Positions 32,513 to 45,541 are shown, counted from the stretch's first letter. The stretch is 64,000 bases of DNA from Lepidurus packardi (GCA_023053545.1 JAKZAN010000002.1:1596375-1660374); one strand, 5' to 3'. Translations and numbers: made by a program. Notes: generated by a model from the letters alone, not told the origin.

Positions 32513-33993
32513 CCTCGAGTCTAGACGTCAATGATGGATTACATGTTAATTTTGAATAGGGAACTTGATCTTATCCTGTATGAATACTTTAGTGTCTGCC
32601 TAATCCTGGGTTGGTAGATAAGCTTTCTGAGATTGCTTATCAAGTTCCCAGTGGTTATGACTAAAGTGGGAACCCGTTTTCTCATGCCATCTAATATAAG
32701 TTTTGATTAGACAGTTAAAAGTTAGCTTTCTTTAATGTGACCCAACGGAACGAGCTAAGATAACAAATAGATGTTTTAGTCACAAAACTCAGAACTGTCC
32801 CATTTCCAGTTTAGGTTTTTAACTGCTTGTATTAGATTTTGATAAGAATGTTAAAGAACTCGTTGATAGTTTCAGCTTATCTTTATCAGATCAGTTTTCT
32901 CTAGAATCATTTTTGTTACTTAGCTTATAGTAGCACTGGGTTCAGTTCTTGATCAAACACTTTATTGCCACATACATAAGAATATAACGGAATTGAAAGT
33001 TGTGGAACAAAACTAAAACAATACGTCTAACAGGACTGTTTGCCATCACTTCTGCCGAGGAACTCTCGTTTTTTCGCAGTTTTACAGGAAAAAGGGGGAG
33101 ATGGTTTCGCAATCCCCCTATACCTATGTGCTTAGGTATAGGGGGGCCTACGGCTAGTTTCGGTGCGGTTGTGTGGGGAAACCGGTCTTACGGACTTGTC
33201 AGTACCACATTTTATCAGATCGGCTGCTATAAAGCATCCGTAATTTTCATAGGTTTGTTTCTTTAAGTTAACATTTAAAAAAGTAATTTTATTGCGGATT
33301 TTCCAGTGACGCGCGCTATTTAAATACAACGGAACGAAAGAAACTGAGGAACTGAGGTAGAACTAACTCTTCTTTACCCACAAGAGCAATCTACATGACA
33401 AGTTCCTGTAGGCTTTTTGTTATGAAAATTTATACTGTGTGTTGCTGGATAACTGGAGTGTTCAAGGGTGCCGCATGTCCGAACAAGTCCATCTTCTGGC
33501 TGTGAATCTGGTGGTACGTTGTAAGTACATTTCTGTTATAAAGGTGACCCCACGGGTGACCCTTCAAACTGTGGTTATTGTACGTACTTTAAACTACGGC
33601 TGGGAGGGGTATTTGCATAGCAGCTTTTGCGTTTGACTTTGTATTTTTTTTTACAATTGCTTAGATTTTGGAAGAGTTTTAACGCGTGTCTCCTATTACT
33701 TTCACCTCCGAATTTTACCTCAACATATTGCTCTAGCACTCAGCTTTCCAAATCTGTTTAAATTTTTATTATGATTTTCCTTCGCTCCAAAAATTATATT
33801 CTAAAATTATGCATTTGAGTTTTTTGCTCCCACCCCCGGTTATTTATTATTTGCTTGTTTTTCGTACCCCAAGACGCTCCGTGTAAATTCTACTTCCCAG
33901 AATGTCCTTTTTTTGTACAATGTGTAATTTTTTTAAGAAAGGGAAAGTTTGGGACATTTTTGTGAGATTTTTTTTTTAATTCGCTCAAATGGA
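32513..33993. other. Non-coding stretch
   Basis: No supportable gene. Contains a 12-bp-arm hairpin at 33114-33145 (CCCCCTATACCT and its complement around an 8-base loop). Confidence 0.5.
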
Positions 33994-34628
33994 CAGTCAT
34001 GAGCAAAAAAAACTGCTCAGCCAAAGCGCAGAGGTCTAATTAGGCCTCTCGAGGCTGATTTACCTTCATTAGTGGGTGAAAGAGCTTGAACCAATCGGTT
34101 ACAAGGTGCGCCCGGGAAATTCAAAGGTTTTGTTGATATATAAAAATATGTATGACTAAATCCCACCCACCGAGGTCGCCAGACTTGAACCCTATTGAGC
34201 ATATCTGGGCCATGCTTAAACGAGAAATTAAGTAATTTTAATTTCCTTTATTTTAAACTCCAATAACGTGCCTTTTTAGCCAATCCAACATAAGAAACGA
34301 AGATACGCTCTGGGAAGAGGCAAGCCGAGTATGGGAACAATTAGCTGATAATTCAGATTTCTGGCTAAAGCTGGTTGACTCTATGCCACGGAGACTGCAT
34401 GCGTGTATTGAAAATAATGGTGGTATAACAAAGTATTACCAGATCACATGAAACGAAGGAATATAGTCATACATATTTTTATATATCAACAAAACCTTTG
34501 AATTTTCCGGGCGCACCTTGTAACCGATTGGTTCAAGCTCTTTCACCCACTAATGAAGGTAAATCAGTCTCAAGAGGCCTAATTAGACCTCTGCGCTTTG
34601 GCTGAGCAGTTTTTTTTGCTCATGACTG
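33994..34628. mobile_element. Tc1/mariner-type element with long inverted ends
   Basis: Two inverted arms of about 165 bp (33994-34158 and 34464-34628) start CAGTCATGAGCAAAA. The 300-bp centre codes for the last part of a Tc1 transposase: RSPDLNPIEHIWAMLKREIK, then, after a likely 50-bp intron, NEDTLWEEASRVWEQL to the end. The DLNPIE motif carries the last catalytic acid. The first catalytic residues are missing, so it is non-autonomous. A TA target duplication is not seen at these ends. Confidence 0.85.
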
Positions 34629-34920
34629 AACGTGACCTCTATAAAAACGACGAATCCTATTGGTGATGGGAAAAAAAGAGGCGTGGCTCCGTTTCAAGTT
34701 GTGGTGTTTTTTTCTGGCTTCCGTCCATAAGGATTAGCGCCAATCACGGGGTTCCGCTTCCAAAATCGTGGAAAAGCTCTGTTCCCAACTCCCCTGCTCG
34801 GTTTCCTGTCCCTGATATTGGCACTCGCGACGACGAAGCTTCATAATTTCAAATGTGGGTTGGTTTCGAATTTGCGTTCGAACACGAAGGCCTCAAGAGT
34901 CTGAGAGTGTGTATGGTACA

Positions 34921-36297
34921 CAGGGTTGTGTTCTCGAGACCTGGTCTTGGTCTTAAGACCGGTCTCGAGGCCAGGTAGGTCTCGGTCTCGGTCTTGTCTC
35001 GATTTTTTTTTCTGATCTTGGTGTCGGTCTTGGTCTTAAAAGAATTACCCGGTGTTGGTATCGATGTCTTGGTCTCGATTTTAAACGATGAGTGAAATTC
35101 TTATGTAAGCGGAACTCACTATAGTTTCAAAATAATTTAGTTCCGTTTTGCAAGGCCAAAGTGGCCCTTTCTACCTTTCTAATCCTACGACGTACAACGG
35201 GGTGTTCATTTTGAACGGATTTAGAGCTATGCCGTGAAAGCTATTTTCGCGGAATTCTGTGGAACTGGCTTAAGGCCACGGTGAACTTTCACTACTATAA
35301 ACAAATCATTCAACGCGTTGAGAAAGTTTAGGTTGAATTCAATGCAATTAAATCCAGATTTAGTGGTTTGCTAAACCTACTGCGAATGCCAGGGAACCAC
35401 AAGGGTGACAACTTCGGCAGTATGTGTTTACCCATGGCAACTGTCCTAGACCCTAGTTACGGTTTTCTGTGGCTCGACTAACATCCGGGCGATGTGGACC
35501 AAAAAGCTGCCTTACGGTCATACTTGTTAGAAGCGATCTGCGAACAGGCTCAGTCTTTTTTACATAAAGAAACTCAAGAAGTATCTTGCAACGATGTTAC
35601 GTTGGCGTCCGATTCTAATGCTGAAACTACTTCAAAGAAGCGCGAAGCAGAATCATCCCTATTCTCCGAATACTCAAAGAAAAAAAGAACCTTTTTATCA
35701 AATGTTAAAGCAGGAGAGAAACCAGCTAAAGCGAAAATTTATGAGTACATTTTTAAAGTCGAGACTTACGAAGATCTTGAGATTGCAGTGAAGGAAAACC
35801 CGGCGCTTAAGCCTATGTTCGAGAGAGTTTTTTCCGTTCCTGCGACATCTGCCCCAGTTGAAAGAATATTTAGCAGAAGCGGATTATTGATGAGACCAAA
35901 CAGAGCTCAAATGTCTGACGAAACTTTATCAATTTTAATGATTGCATGGGTAAATAAGTAAAATAGTAATATTTGTGCTAATAAAACTCATAGTAGTTAG
36001 TTAGGTAAAACTCATAGTGAAAGTAGTTATCGAGGACGACACGAAATTTTGATAACGTTTTAATAATTACTAATATAATAACTTTACGGCTAAAAATCTG
36101 TTGTTTTTTCTTGTCCGAAACAAGTGCAAGACAGATTAGAATTTCGAGACCGGTCTTGGTCTCGATGGTTTATGATCGGTATTGTCTTGGTCTTGGTCTC
36201 GAAACTTGCGGTCTTGGTATTGTCTCGGTCTCGGGTACTTTTTTCTGGTCTCGGTCTTGTCTCGGTCTCGAGAAAGTCGGTCTTGATAACATCCCTG
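34921..36297 (+). mobile_element. Non-autonomous hAT element
   Basis: It starts CAGGGTTGTG and ends with the inverted CATCCCTG. The flanks are an exact 8-bp duplication ATGGTACA (34913-34920 and 36298-36305). Both ends carry many subterminal GGTCTTGGTCTCG-like repeats, probable transposase binding sites. Only the C-terminal transposase part remains inside. Confidence 0.92.
35494..35961 (+). pseudogene. hAT transposase C-terminal fragment (hATC)
   Basis: A 155-residue frame with a KKKR nuclear-localisation-like stretch, ending in a hATC dimerisation motif (PATSAPVERIFSRSGLLMRP). Coding-like sequence in other frames precedes it (35350-35490). The BED finger and catalytic core are absent, so no active enzyme is expected. 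Confidence 0.85.
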
Positions 36298-36339
36298 ATG
36301 GTACATTACGGGAATGAGACGTAAGTACATGGGGTGGAC

Positions 36340-36610
36340 GAGGGGTCGTTGCCTGCGTGATTAACCCTAGTCTCTCTCCGGCTCAGCGTCCATTGGGGGT
36401 TCAAAGGGTTAAGACACCTGCGGACCCAAGCGGCAGAGAAATAAGGCATAGGTATTATCCCTTTCGGTATTTGCTTACCGGTAGGCATCAGTTCAGAGAA
36501 AAATAGCCAAGAAATATTTCGTTTATAAACGAAACAAAGTACTTCGACCGGGTTTCGATAGCAAGTCCCATCGTTCCAAAGCTTTACGACCTATCCACTC
36601 GGCCACACGC
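36340..36610 (-). mobile_element. Probable tRNA-derived SINE
   Basis: On the minus strand a tRNA-like head begins near 36610. An A box TGGCCGAGTGG (36595-36605) fits the consensus exactly, and a B-box-like TATCGAAACCC lies at 36550-36560. The spacing is about 35 bp, as in Ser/Leu-type tRNAs. A unique body of about 200 bp follows. There is no good acceptor stem, so it is not a functional tRNA gene. The ends and target duplication were not resolved. Confidence 0.45.
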
Positions 36611-37256
36611 TTATGTTCAAAGGATGTCGAAACTTCTGTAAAAATTATGAACTGTAGTGTACTGTGTATTTCAGTAGGTTTAGCCGCTCAACTTTTATTC
36701 AGTTTATAAAAATATGGCGGTTCGCCTAAGTAGTTTCTAAGAAGACTCTCGAAGTTTGCATTACATCCTTTGTATTTTTTAAAAAATTGTAACAAGAATG
36801 GAGTTACTTTTTGTTTACGTTTACAAAATCACTCGAAGGCCATATTTTCTTTAATTCTTTTATTAAAAACTCACGAATGAAATTCACCTTTTCAAATGAC
36901 GAACTAAGGTCGCTTCGGACCCCACCTTAACTACCGGTCACGTCCAATAGTTACGTCCCTATGTGCAGTTACGTCGTGCAGTTAAAATAAACAAACTGCC
37001 CCTTGCGAGTTTCAAGAACACGTGAGAAAAACCACAGGTTGACTGAAGGTTATAGGGATATTCTGAGAAGCAATACATCTGTCCTGGCCTTAGACAATTA
37101 GTTCTAAACAACAGATACTGAATCCGGATAAAGACTGGAGGCGTGTGTAAACACAATTATCTAGCTTATAGTATGATTTTCTTACTTCTCTTTGTTAAAT
37201 CTTCATGTCCTCTATATAAAAGAGACACAGATGCTACTTACGTTACTCATTTTCAG
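36611..37256. other. Region upstream of the GH9 exons
   Basis: I searched here for the missing 5' exons of the cellulase (the DAGDHVKFG region) on both strands and found none. No other gene is supported. Confidence 0.45.
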
Positions 37257-38638
<1,382 letters not shown>

Positions 38639-39183
38639 AATCGCAACGGCCCATTACATTGCTCTCTGATTATGTAAATCTGACTTAGCTCGGAATGGAA
38701 ACTCTCTTCCAGCTTAACTTGAAAAATAAACTCATAAAACTTAAACTGCTTTCATTTGAATTTTGTATCTAAATTATAAACTCTAACTCTTAGTAATACC
38801 TGAATATTCACAAACTAACTAAAGTTACCTTGGAAAACATAAATTGGTTGAAGTCAACTAACAGTTCTCAGATTTTTTTTGTAGTAATTTAACCTTATTA
38901 TCTGCTCACTACTATTAACTCTTTCGGGAGTGTCTGTAACTTCGCCAACCACGTGGGAATTTGCGCGCGAGTACAGCAACACTCTAGCCTCCAAACAATT
39001 GGACTTCAAAACGGTTAGTTTGACAGTGTACGAAATTCAAATAAACTGATTTTTCGTTCAACATAAATTCAAAGAAACCATTTCTGATTTCTGACAAAAA
39101 GCTAAAATTTTATTTCTTAATTTACCCTATTTTGATATTTCCATTAAAGAGTAATCGACTCCAACATAGCATATTGTTATTTG
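38639..39183. other. 3' flank of the cellulase gene
   Basis: Contains the poly(A) signal. A 55-bp segment at 38918-38975 resembles part of cellulase intron 4 (38126-38180; shared GTGTCTGTAA, AACCACGT and GCGCGCG). These look like two copies of a small repeat in direct orientation. Confidence 0.45.
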
Positions 39184-39305
39184 GATGGATTCTTATCTAC
39201 ACGTTATTCTAAGAACGGGAAAATTTGTTTCAAGTTTTTCTGACTAGCTGTTCCCGAGTTATTGACTCACGAAATTTTGGTATTTTCACGCCACGGGAGC
39301 TGTGA
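39184..39305. repeat. Dispersed repeat, copy 2 (copy 1 at 4833-4950)
   Basis: Same orientation as copy 1. It ends exactly where the PTEP unit C sequence begins, so it marks the truncation point of that gene copy. Confidence 0.6.
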
Positions 39306-39713
39306 CGTGCATACTCGAAGCAGTTGGGGTAGTTTTGGTACTAACAGTCGTTTTTACTGTCGATGTAGGGGTCAGGGTCGTATCACCTGATCCATCATCT
39401 TGGGTGAGAACCACACTTGGAACGATTACTACAATAGCTACTGCTGCAACAATTCCCGTGATGATTAAATACTGCGTTGATTTGCTTAAATTCTTCCACC
39501 AGCCACAGTCCATTCTCGATACTTTTTTTTAATTCTTTCCAATAAACCAAGTACTATAAAAAGCTAACTTACTACTATACCAGGACTAGGACTCGAGTGA
39601 TGACACGTCTAAAGCTCGCGATTGGAATGGGTGTTCCAGATTGTGCAGTCGATCTTTTTAACTTGCCTGATAAATATCCCTTTATCAATAAGGGCCAGAA
39701 ACTCAAGGGGTTC
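39306..39713 (-). pseudogene. PTEP unit, copy C (N-terminal coding fragment and upstream flank)
   Basis: Minus-strand ATG at 39513. The N-terminal tail, membrane segment and Thr-rich linker match copies A and B up to TPTASS. The frame then runs into the dispersed repeat and stops at 39286, so the whole PTEP stalk and C-terminus are lost. The 5' flank to about 39713 matches copy A at 14493-14680 almost base for base. Confidence 0.8.
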
Positions 39714-41289
39714 GAAACTTGACTGTAGCCTCGTACACCCTGCAAAGTCGGTTACAATTGCATCTCTTTGTAGCACGTGTAACTTCACTTAGGGAGGCCG
39801 GTCGACCTTTCACTTTTTGTCCATTACGGCTCGCAATCGGGTGTTTTTTAGAATTTTAATTTTTGCAAATCCATGCGTTCACGTAACTAAACCGTTCTTT
39901 TTCTATTTTGTAGAATGTTGAACAAGGCAACCGTCACAAATGTTCTTCACTGAAATAACTGTTAATGTACAATATATTTTACAGTTAAAACGACATTTTT
40001 GTAAAAAGTATAGTGTTTAAATAAAAATTAAATCACCAGATTATACTGTGGATAACTAGACACGTTCCTTTGTTCCAAAGTAATTTTTTTTCAGAATTTT
40101 ATCTCTTACCTCCGATTTGCAAAAAAAAAAATTGTAGACCACACTTGATTTTGTCCTGAAGTCAATATCCCAGAAGGTGGGGCTTGTTCGGCCATCTTGT
40201 TCGCCCACTTTGCCTGCAGGTAGCTTATCCTTCCCTTTCCTACGTTGCCGAACAAGTGCCGCTTAATCAATGTTAATGGTAAGCAGCACAGCGGTGGGCA
40301 TAAAAAAGCGACTTGTATTATATAATTTAGAATGGTCTGCCTTATTTTCATTTATATTGTAAGGCGTAAGTGTTTTAGTTAATTGTTTTTTCAGCAAAAC
40401 AGATCTTACGAAAATACAGAATTGAGGGAGGTTTTCCCAGCAGCTGTACTGTGCGTTACACTGTAAATGTTAGAATGTTTTAAATATAATTCATTCGCGA
40501 TTTCGAACTAGCACTTTATTACTGAAGAAAATAATCAGAGCTATATCTACCAAGGCCCTTAGTAGATAGCTCTATTTTATAACTGCTATCTTCGAATTAT
40601 TAAACTGAAAAGTTGAAAAAGTTGAAAGCTGGCTTCTCGGCCATTGCTGTAGGCTCAACAGCCGTGTTGCGCTGGTCAGCTAGGGCGTATGATTTTTTAA
40701 AAATAAATATTCTTAGCCCGATATACCAAATGAACATTTGATACTGGAAGAAGAATATCTGAGCTAGCTATGGGTATTTTTCCTATATTTATAAACGCTA
40801 TCTTCGATTTGCAAAACGGAAAAGTTGAAACACTTGCAAGCTGGCTTTTCGGCCATTGCTTCTCGGCCATTTAGCCAATTATTTTTTTTCTCCTTCTCTG
40901 ACTCGTTTCACGTTTGCATTGTGTATTTGTATAAAAATGTCTATGCGTTGCCTTTACTATTCGTTATTCACTTGCCAGCATTTTCGACAAATTCTAAGTT
41001 TCATTGCCTAATAATTAGTAAATTTACATGTTTTCTCTTATTTTTGGGTAATTTACACTTGTTGTGGTATGTGATTGAATTCTAAAATCTAAGGATTAGG
41101 ATTATGATCTAAGGATTTGAAATCTAAGGATTAGGAAAAGGTTTGGTGGGAGGTTGGTCGTCACCCCATGGTACAGTTACAGTATAAGGAAACGAGAGTG
41201 ATCGTTTTGAAAACCGTTGGATATCGTGGAAATAAGCCGTTTGCGCCTTGGGGATTCGTAATCTTGATCTGGACCTCAAGGCTCGACTG
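39714..41289. other. Non-coding stretch
   Basis: No supportable gene. A segment of about 130 bp is duplicated in tandem (about 40550-40660 and 40760-40860; shared AAAAGTTGAAA and CTCGGCCATTGCT). The 25-bp motif shared with 27081-27105 lies at 39799-39823. Confidence 0.5.
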
Positions 41290-41327
41290 AATAGAAAGCC
41301 AGATATTTTTATATCTGGCTTTCTATT
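41290..41327. repeat. Perfect hairpin, 17-bp arms, TTTT loop
   Basis: Arms AATAGAAAGCCAGATAT and complement around four T. The arms are too short for a typical animal pre-miRNA. It lies just upstream of a tandem duplication and the unknown gene at 41914. Confidence 0.85.
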
Positions 41328-41333
41328 GAAAGA

Positions 41334-41640
41334 TAGTTTAATTTCACCCTGCTAAGCGAAGCTAAACTATTTTTGGTCCAATCCATTTGGTCAGTGTTTT
41401 TGCTTGAGACAACACCCTACGTGTGAACGTCACAACGAAGACAGAAAACCAAAAAAAAAAAAGACTGAAAACTTGTACAGAAACGGCAGCGAGCATTAGC
41501 TCACGCCTGAGCTTTTTTTTTAATATATATAGTTTAATTTCACCCAGCTAAAATCATTTTTTTGTCCAATCCATGTGTTCAGTGTTTGTTTGTGCTTGAG
41601 CTTGAGTGACAACTGCACCCTACGCTACGCGTGAACATCG
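41334..41640. repeat. Tandem duplication upstream of the unknown gene
   Basis: Two degenerate copies (about 41334-41465 and 41522-41645) share AGTTTAATTTCACCC, GTCCAATCCAT, TCAGTGTTT and CACCCTACG. They may be duplicated promoter or element-terminus sequence. Confidence 0.55.
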
Positions 41641-42358
41641 CCTCGTAGTACGTAGTCGTATAAGTACGCATGGCATCGTAGTACGTTACGTGTGATCGTC
41701 ACAGACACAGTCAACGAATTCGAAGACGAAGCGAAGACAACCAAAAAAAACAACCAAATTGTGAGTCAAACTCAACTCAATTTTATATTTCTAGTATTAT
41801 CGTATCAAAATTAAGTTAAGATTGACTAATTGAAATTGATTTTATCAATTATCATCAAAGTCAAATTAAAACTTAATTCTAATCCTATTTATTTTTTATT
41901 ATCGCATTGCGGTATGGCTTCAAGTTCAAGTTCAAGTTCTGATGTTAATGATGATGAGCGTATTGGTCCGTTCTGTGATGAAATAGGGATATTAAAGAGT
42001 CACTTGAGGACGTTAGATACTTGGACTTCCATTGCCAGGCCGAAACCTGTTTTAAGTAATGGAGTCGTTCTGGAGCTTTATAATCTTTTTCTGGAGCAGG
42101 TTAAAACAAAGCATGCGAAGCAGAAATATTTTTTTACTTGAATCGTGTCTATTTTTTCACTGGAAGGTAGTTCTAGAACTAGATTGAACGTTAGTGAAGA
42201 AAACTTGCCATTGACATTAGTTAGACATGCTAAAAAGCTGAAGATGGATTTATTCCGCTTGATGAAGATAAACAGCAGTTGTCTGGGAAAATTAGATAAA
42301 ATCGAAACTTTCAAGAGGCAGCCATTACAATTTTTTAACTGCACCACTAAAACTAGTA

Positions 42359-44511
42359 CAGTGGAACTCGCTTAAGTTCATGGGCTCGGGACAGACCAGT
42401 AAGTATGACGCTAAGCGAGATAGGATGTTAGCCGAGGTGGGTGTTTTTCACAACCAGAAATACTGACGAGGGAAAAAAAACAATAATAGATATTCAGACG
42501 CGTGTATTAAGTATACAGTATCATTAATATAAATTTAATAAGTTTTCTTAACGTAGACAGAAGTTACAGTATTTTGCTTTAAAAGTTATTTCTTTAAGAA
42601 AAAGTCTGTTATTGATCTTTGTTTAGCCTTCTTTATGCTGTGAACGTCCAGGTCAGCTCTCAAATCGTATAGTCTCTCATACGGGGTGAAACCGGTAACT
42701 TCAGCGTATCGACGAATAGTATGTATCGCCTCAATTACAGCCATCAACGGTGGAGGTGGCAGAGGTTCATCGTCGTTTACGTCTTCATCGTCGTTCCCTG
42801 TGACCGACACGGCAATAGGCTCGAATTCTTCGCTCTCTGTTGGGAGCTTTTCGTCAATAGCGACAAAGAGATTGAACTCGGTCATGTCCATGTATTCCAA
42901 AGTGTTGACTTCCGAGGCATTCGGCAAGACGTTGGCGATGCCAGCTTCTTCATTCTGCAAGTCCTTCGTTATTCCAGAATGACGGAAACAGTTAGCAATG
43001 GTTGTCGCACTAGTTTTGCGCCAAGCTTCCCGTACCATGTGAAGAGCTTCTAGAAGCGATATTTTTCGAGCCAGCTCCGCAGCTCGTGTGCCAGTTTCAT
43101 TATCCATGATCGAAACCAGCTGTCGCAGAATAAGTGATCTATACTGTCGCTTGAAGCAAGCAATGACGCCTTGGTCCATAGGTTGAATTACGGATGTTGT
43201 GTTAGGTGGCAAGAAAAGAAGCTTCACATTTGTGAGGCGAAGATTGTTCGTGTGTCCCGTACAGTTATCGCACAGCAAAAGTATTTTGCGCTTCTCGAGT
43301 CTCATTTTGCGGTCAACCTTACCGAGCCATTCTTCCCATAAAACCGAAGTCATCCACGCATTGCTGTTTGCTTCATATAAAACGGGCAGGTGTTTTATAC
43401 CTTTGAAACATCGCGGCTTTTTGCTTTTCCCTATTATGAGCGGCTCCAGTTTATCGGATCCGTCCATATTTGCAGCCAGCAGTAAAGTTATACGCTCTTT
43501 GGATATTTTAGCTCCCGAAACTTTTAATCCCTTAAAAGTTAGTGTTCCATCCGGAATCGCCTTCCAGTAGAGACCAGTTTCATCAGCGTTGTAAATATCG
43601 CGTGGTTTATAATCTTTGATCAGGTCGGGCAGAACATCTTTTACCCATCTTTCTGCAACCACGTCGTCGGCATCTTGCTTTTCTCCATGCTGTTTCTTGA
43701 ATACGATGTTGTTCCTTTTCTTCCACCGATCGAGCCATCCAGTTGTTGCGACAAAGTCATCTACACCAAGATCTTTTGCGAGTTGTTCGGCTTTTTCCTT
43801 TAAAAGCGGTCCGTTAATAGGTAGCTGCCTGCTTCGAGCCTGGCTGAACCATCGCAGCAAAGATTCTTCTACACCTTCCGATTTTCCAGTTCTTTTGCGC
43901 TTCCGGTTTGGATTGGAGTTATTCCGCCAGTCTTCCAAAATGTTTTCCTTGTTCTTGCGTATTTTTGAAATCACTCCTTGATCAACACCAAACCTTTTCG
44001 CAATTGACACTTGGGTATCGTTTTTATCCAAAAGGGATATAACTTCTACACGTTGCGCTAATGTTAAAGTTTTACACTTCTGCTTAGACATTTTACTGTC
44101 TCCCTTACTAGAGAACTACTGTTAAGAATATCGAAAAAGACAGAACTGTTGTAACAGGTGAAAGTTTGTAAGAGGTGAAAGGTTAGCCTTGTTATGAAAT
44201 ACATTTTTTTAATGAGCTTCCGAAAGCGCTTCCTGGAATAGGTCATTTCATCGTCCCACTTTTTAGGATGTTTTCTTAGGATTTCTGTTGCGCATGACGG
44301 TCGGATGTTAACCGAACGTACTTATCATTGTAAGATACCCGATGGGGAATGACAACAGTATGAAGAAAACCCAAGTTATGACGTTAAGAGAGTCGATGTA
44401 AAACGAGTCTATTTCCATTGAATTTCAATGGGAATGAAATGGGACTTGACTGAAGATTGACATTAAGCGAGTTATGACGCTAAGCGAGTGGAAGTTACGT
44501 GGACTCCACTG
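42359..44511 (-). mobile_element. Tigger/pogo DNA transposon, intact
   Basis: A 2153-bp element with CAGTGGA at both ends, flanked by TA (42357-42358 and 44512-44513). The ends share subterminal GACGCTAAGCGAG and CTCGCTTAA motifs in inverted arrangement. It contains one intact transposase gene. Confidence 0.95.
42586..44091 (-). CDS. Tigger/pogo transposase
   Basis: A 501-residue transposase starting at ATG 44091. It has an N-terminal CENP-B/psq helix-turn-helix (about 8-55: LTLAQRVEVISLLDKN...), a second CENP-B-type DNA-binding domain (about 70-135), and a DDE_1 catalytic core. The core acids are D170 (YNADETGLYW), D275 (LLLCDNCTGH) and D306 (VIQPMDQGVI), giving the DD30D spacing of the pogo group. 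An acidic tail follows, ending near a PIP-box-like RSITDFFLKK. It excises and reinserts the element at TA. There is no stop or frameshift, so it may be active. Confidence 0.95.
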   Translation of the reverse strand: MSKQKCKTLTLAQRVEVISLLDKNDTQVSIAKRFGVDQGVISKIRKNKENILEDWRNNSNPNRKRKRTGKSEGVEESLLRWFSQARSRQLPINGPLLKEKAEQLAKDLGVDDFVATTGWLDRWKKRNNIVFKKQHGEKQDADDVVAERWVKDVLPDLIKDYKPRDIYNADETGLYWKAIPDGTLTFKGLKVSGAKISKERITLLLAANMDGSDKLEPLIIGKSKKPRCFKGIKHLPVLYEANSNAWMTSVLWEEWLGKVDRKMRLEKRKILLLCDNCTGHTNNLRLTNVKLLFLPPNTTSVIQPMDQGVIACFKRQYRSLILRQLVSIMDNETGTRAAELARKISLLEALHMVREAWRKTSATTIANCFRHSGITKDLQNEEAGIANVLPNASEVNTLEYMDMTEFNLFVAIDEKLPTESEEFEPIAVSVTGNDDEDVNDDEPLPPPPLMAVIEAIHTIRRYAEVTGFTPYERLYDLRADLDVHSIKKAKQRSITDFFLKK

Positions 44512-45146
44512 TAGTACTAGTAGAAGTAGTTGTACACAACCACAAGCATCTGCATGTAATGGTGGTAGTAGTAAGCTTTCACAGCCGGCTGTGCTAATTG
44601 AGGATAATTTTGCTCTGTCTGACTCTGATGCTGAGTCTTCTTCACAGAGAAGAAACGCGGTTTCTCAGCCTCAGGTTGTTAACCCCTCTTCCCATAGACA
44701 GATTCCAAAGCAGGCAATAAGTATAAATCACAATTGCTCTTACAGGCAAAAGTTTCGCAACTTGTATAAAAAATATTTCGCTTTATGCAAGCGCTTGCAG
44801 AACAATGATCGTGAAAAGCAAAAGGCCTGTCAGTTGCACGCTGTTTTGAGAGGGAAGAATGCGGAACTCATAAAAGCTCACAAAAAAATCAGGGCTTTGG
44901 AGAGGAAATTACAGAATGAGACTTAGGTATGGACACCGTGAACGGTGAACATACCCGTTTCTATGTTAAGTATATTCAAAATGCTTTTCGCGATGAGCAA
45001 GACATTGTCAATGATCCTAGGTTTTCTGATTACCTGGACGATAAAATTCATACCCAGCCCCTCATTGAACTTTACAAAAATGACAAAATTAGACTACATT
45101 GACTGTTCTTTCGATTTCGATTGACGTTTCTGCTGCTCAATTGAGC

Positions 45147-45541
45147 TTGATAAAAACGACAAAATTAGATTGCCTTAACTGTGCTTTCTTCAAATGTCGA
45201 AATTTCGTTTATATCTATGTATTGATTTCGCGTACTTTAAATGCCTTTCGGTTTTTTGAATGCAAATAATATAATATAATAATTGATAAAAACGACAAAA
45301 TTAGATTGCCTTAACTGTGCTTTCTTCAAATGTCGAAATTTCGTTTATATCTATGTATTGATTTCGCGTACTTTAAATGCCTTTCGGTTTTTTGAATGCA
45401 AATAATATAATATAATAATTGATAAAAACGACAAAATTAGATTGCCTTAACTGTGCTTTCTTCAAATGTCGAAATTTCGTTTATATCTATGTATTGATTT
45501 CGCGTACTTTAAATGCCTTTCGGTTTTTTGAATGCAAATAA
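45147..45541. repeat. 136-bp tandem repeat, 2.9 copies
   Basis: Units start at 45147, 45283 and 45419, and are essentially identical. Each begins TTGATAAAAACGACAAAATT and ends in an AATATAATATAATAA run. The last copy breaks at 45541. It lies right after the unknown gene. Confidence 0.95.

Larger units (their letters stand above)
41914..45108 (+). pseudogene. Unknown gene split by a Tigger insertion
   Basis: ATG 41914 opens a Ser-rich N-terminus (MASSSSSSSDVNDDERIGPF). A TGA at 42139 is avoided if 42097-42165 is a short intron. The frame then runs to the insertion at 42358. Across the element, and counting the TA once, the frame continues exactly (TKTS then STSRSSCTQPQ). It extends through a Ser/Asp-rich segment and a basic coiled coil (KKYFALCKRLQNNDREKQ ... 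ERKLQNET) to a stop at 44926. A further ORF of 57 codons follows at 44931-45104. I recognise no family. The duplicated upstream sequence and 3' tandem repeat hint that this may itself be a mobile element. Confidence 0.5.

Noticed and set aside
33000..33266. 88-codon ORF at 33000
   Set aside because: No ATG at its listed 5' end, no domain, and it spans a hairpin. Likely chance.
36545..36610. A genuine nuclear tRNA gene
   Set aside because: A and B boxes are present, but there is no paired acceptor stem and the sequence continues into a SINE-like body.
40850..40885. Similarity to the 5' end of U2 snRNA (GCTTCTCGGCC followed by a small stem)
   Set aside because: The match ends after about 20 bases, there is no branch-site pairing region, and the block is part of a local tandem duplication.
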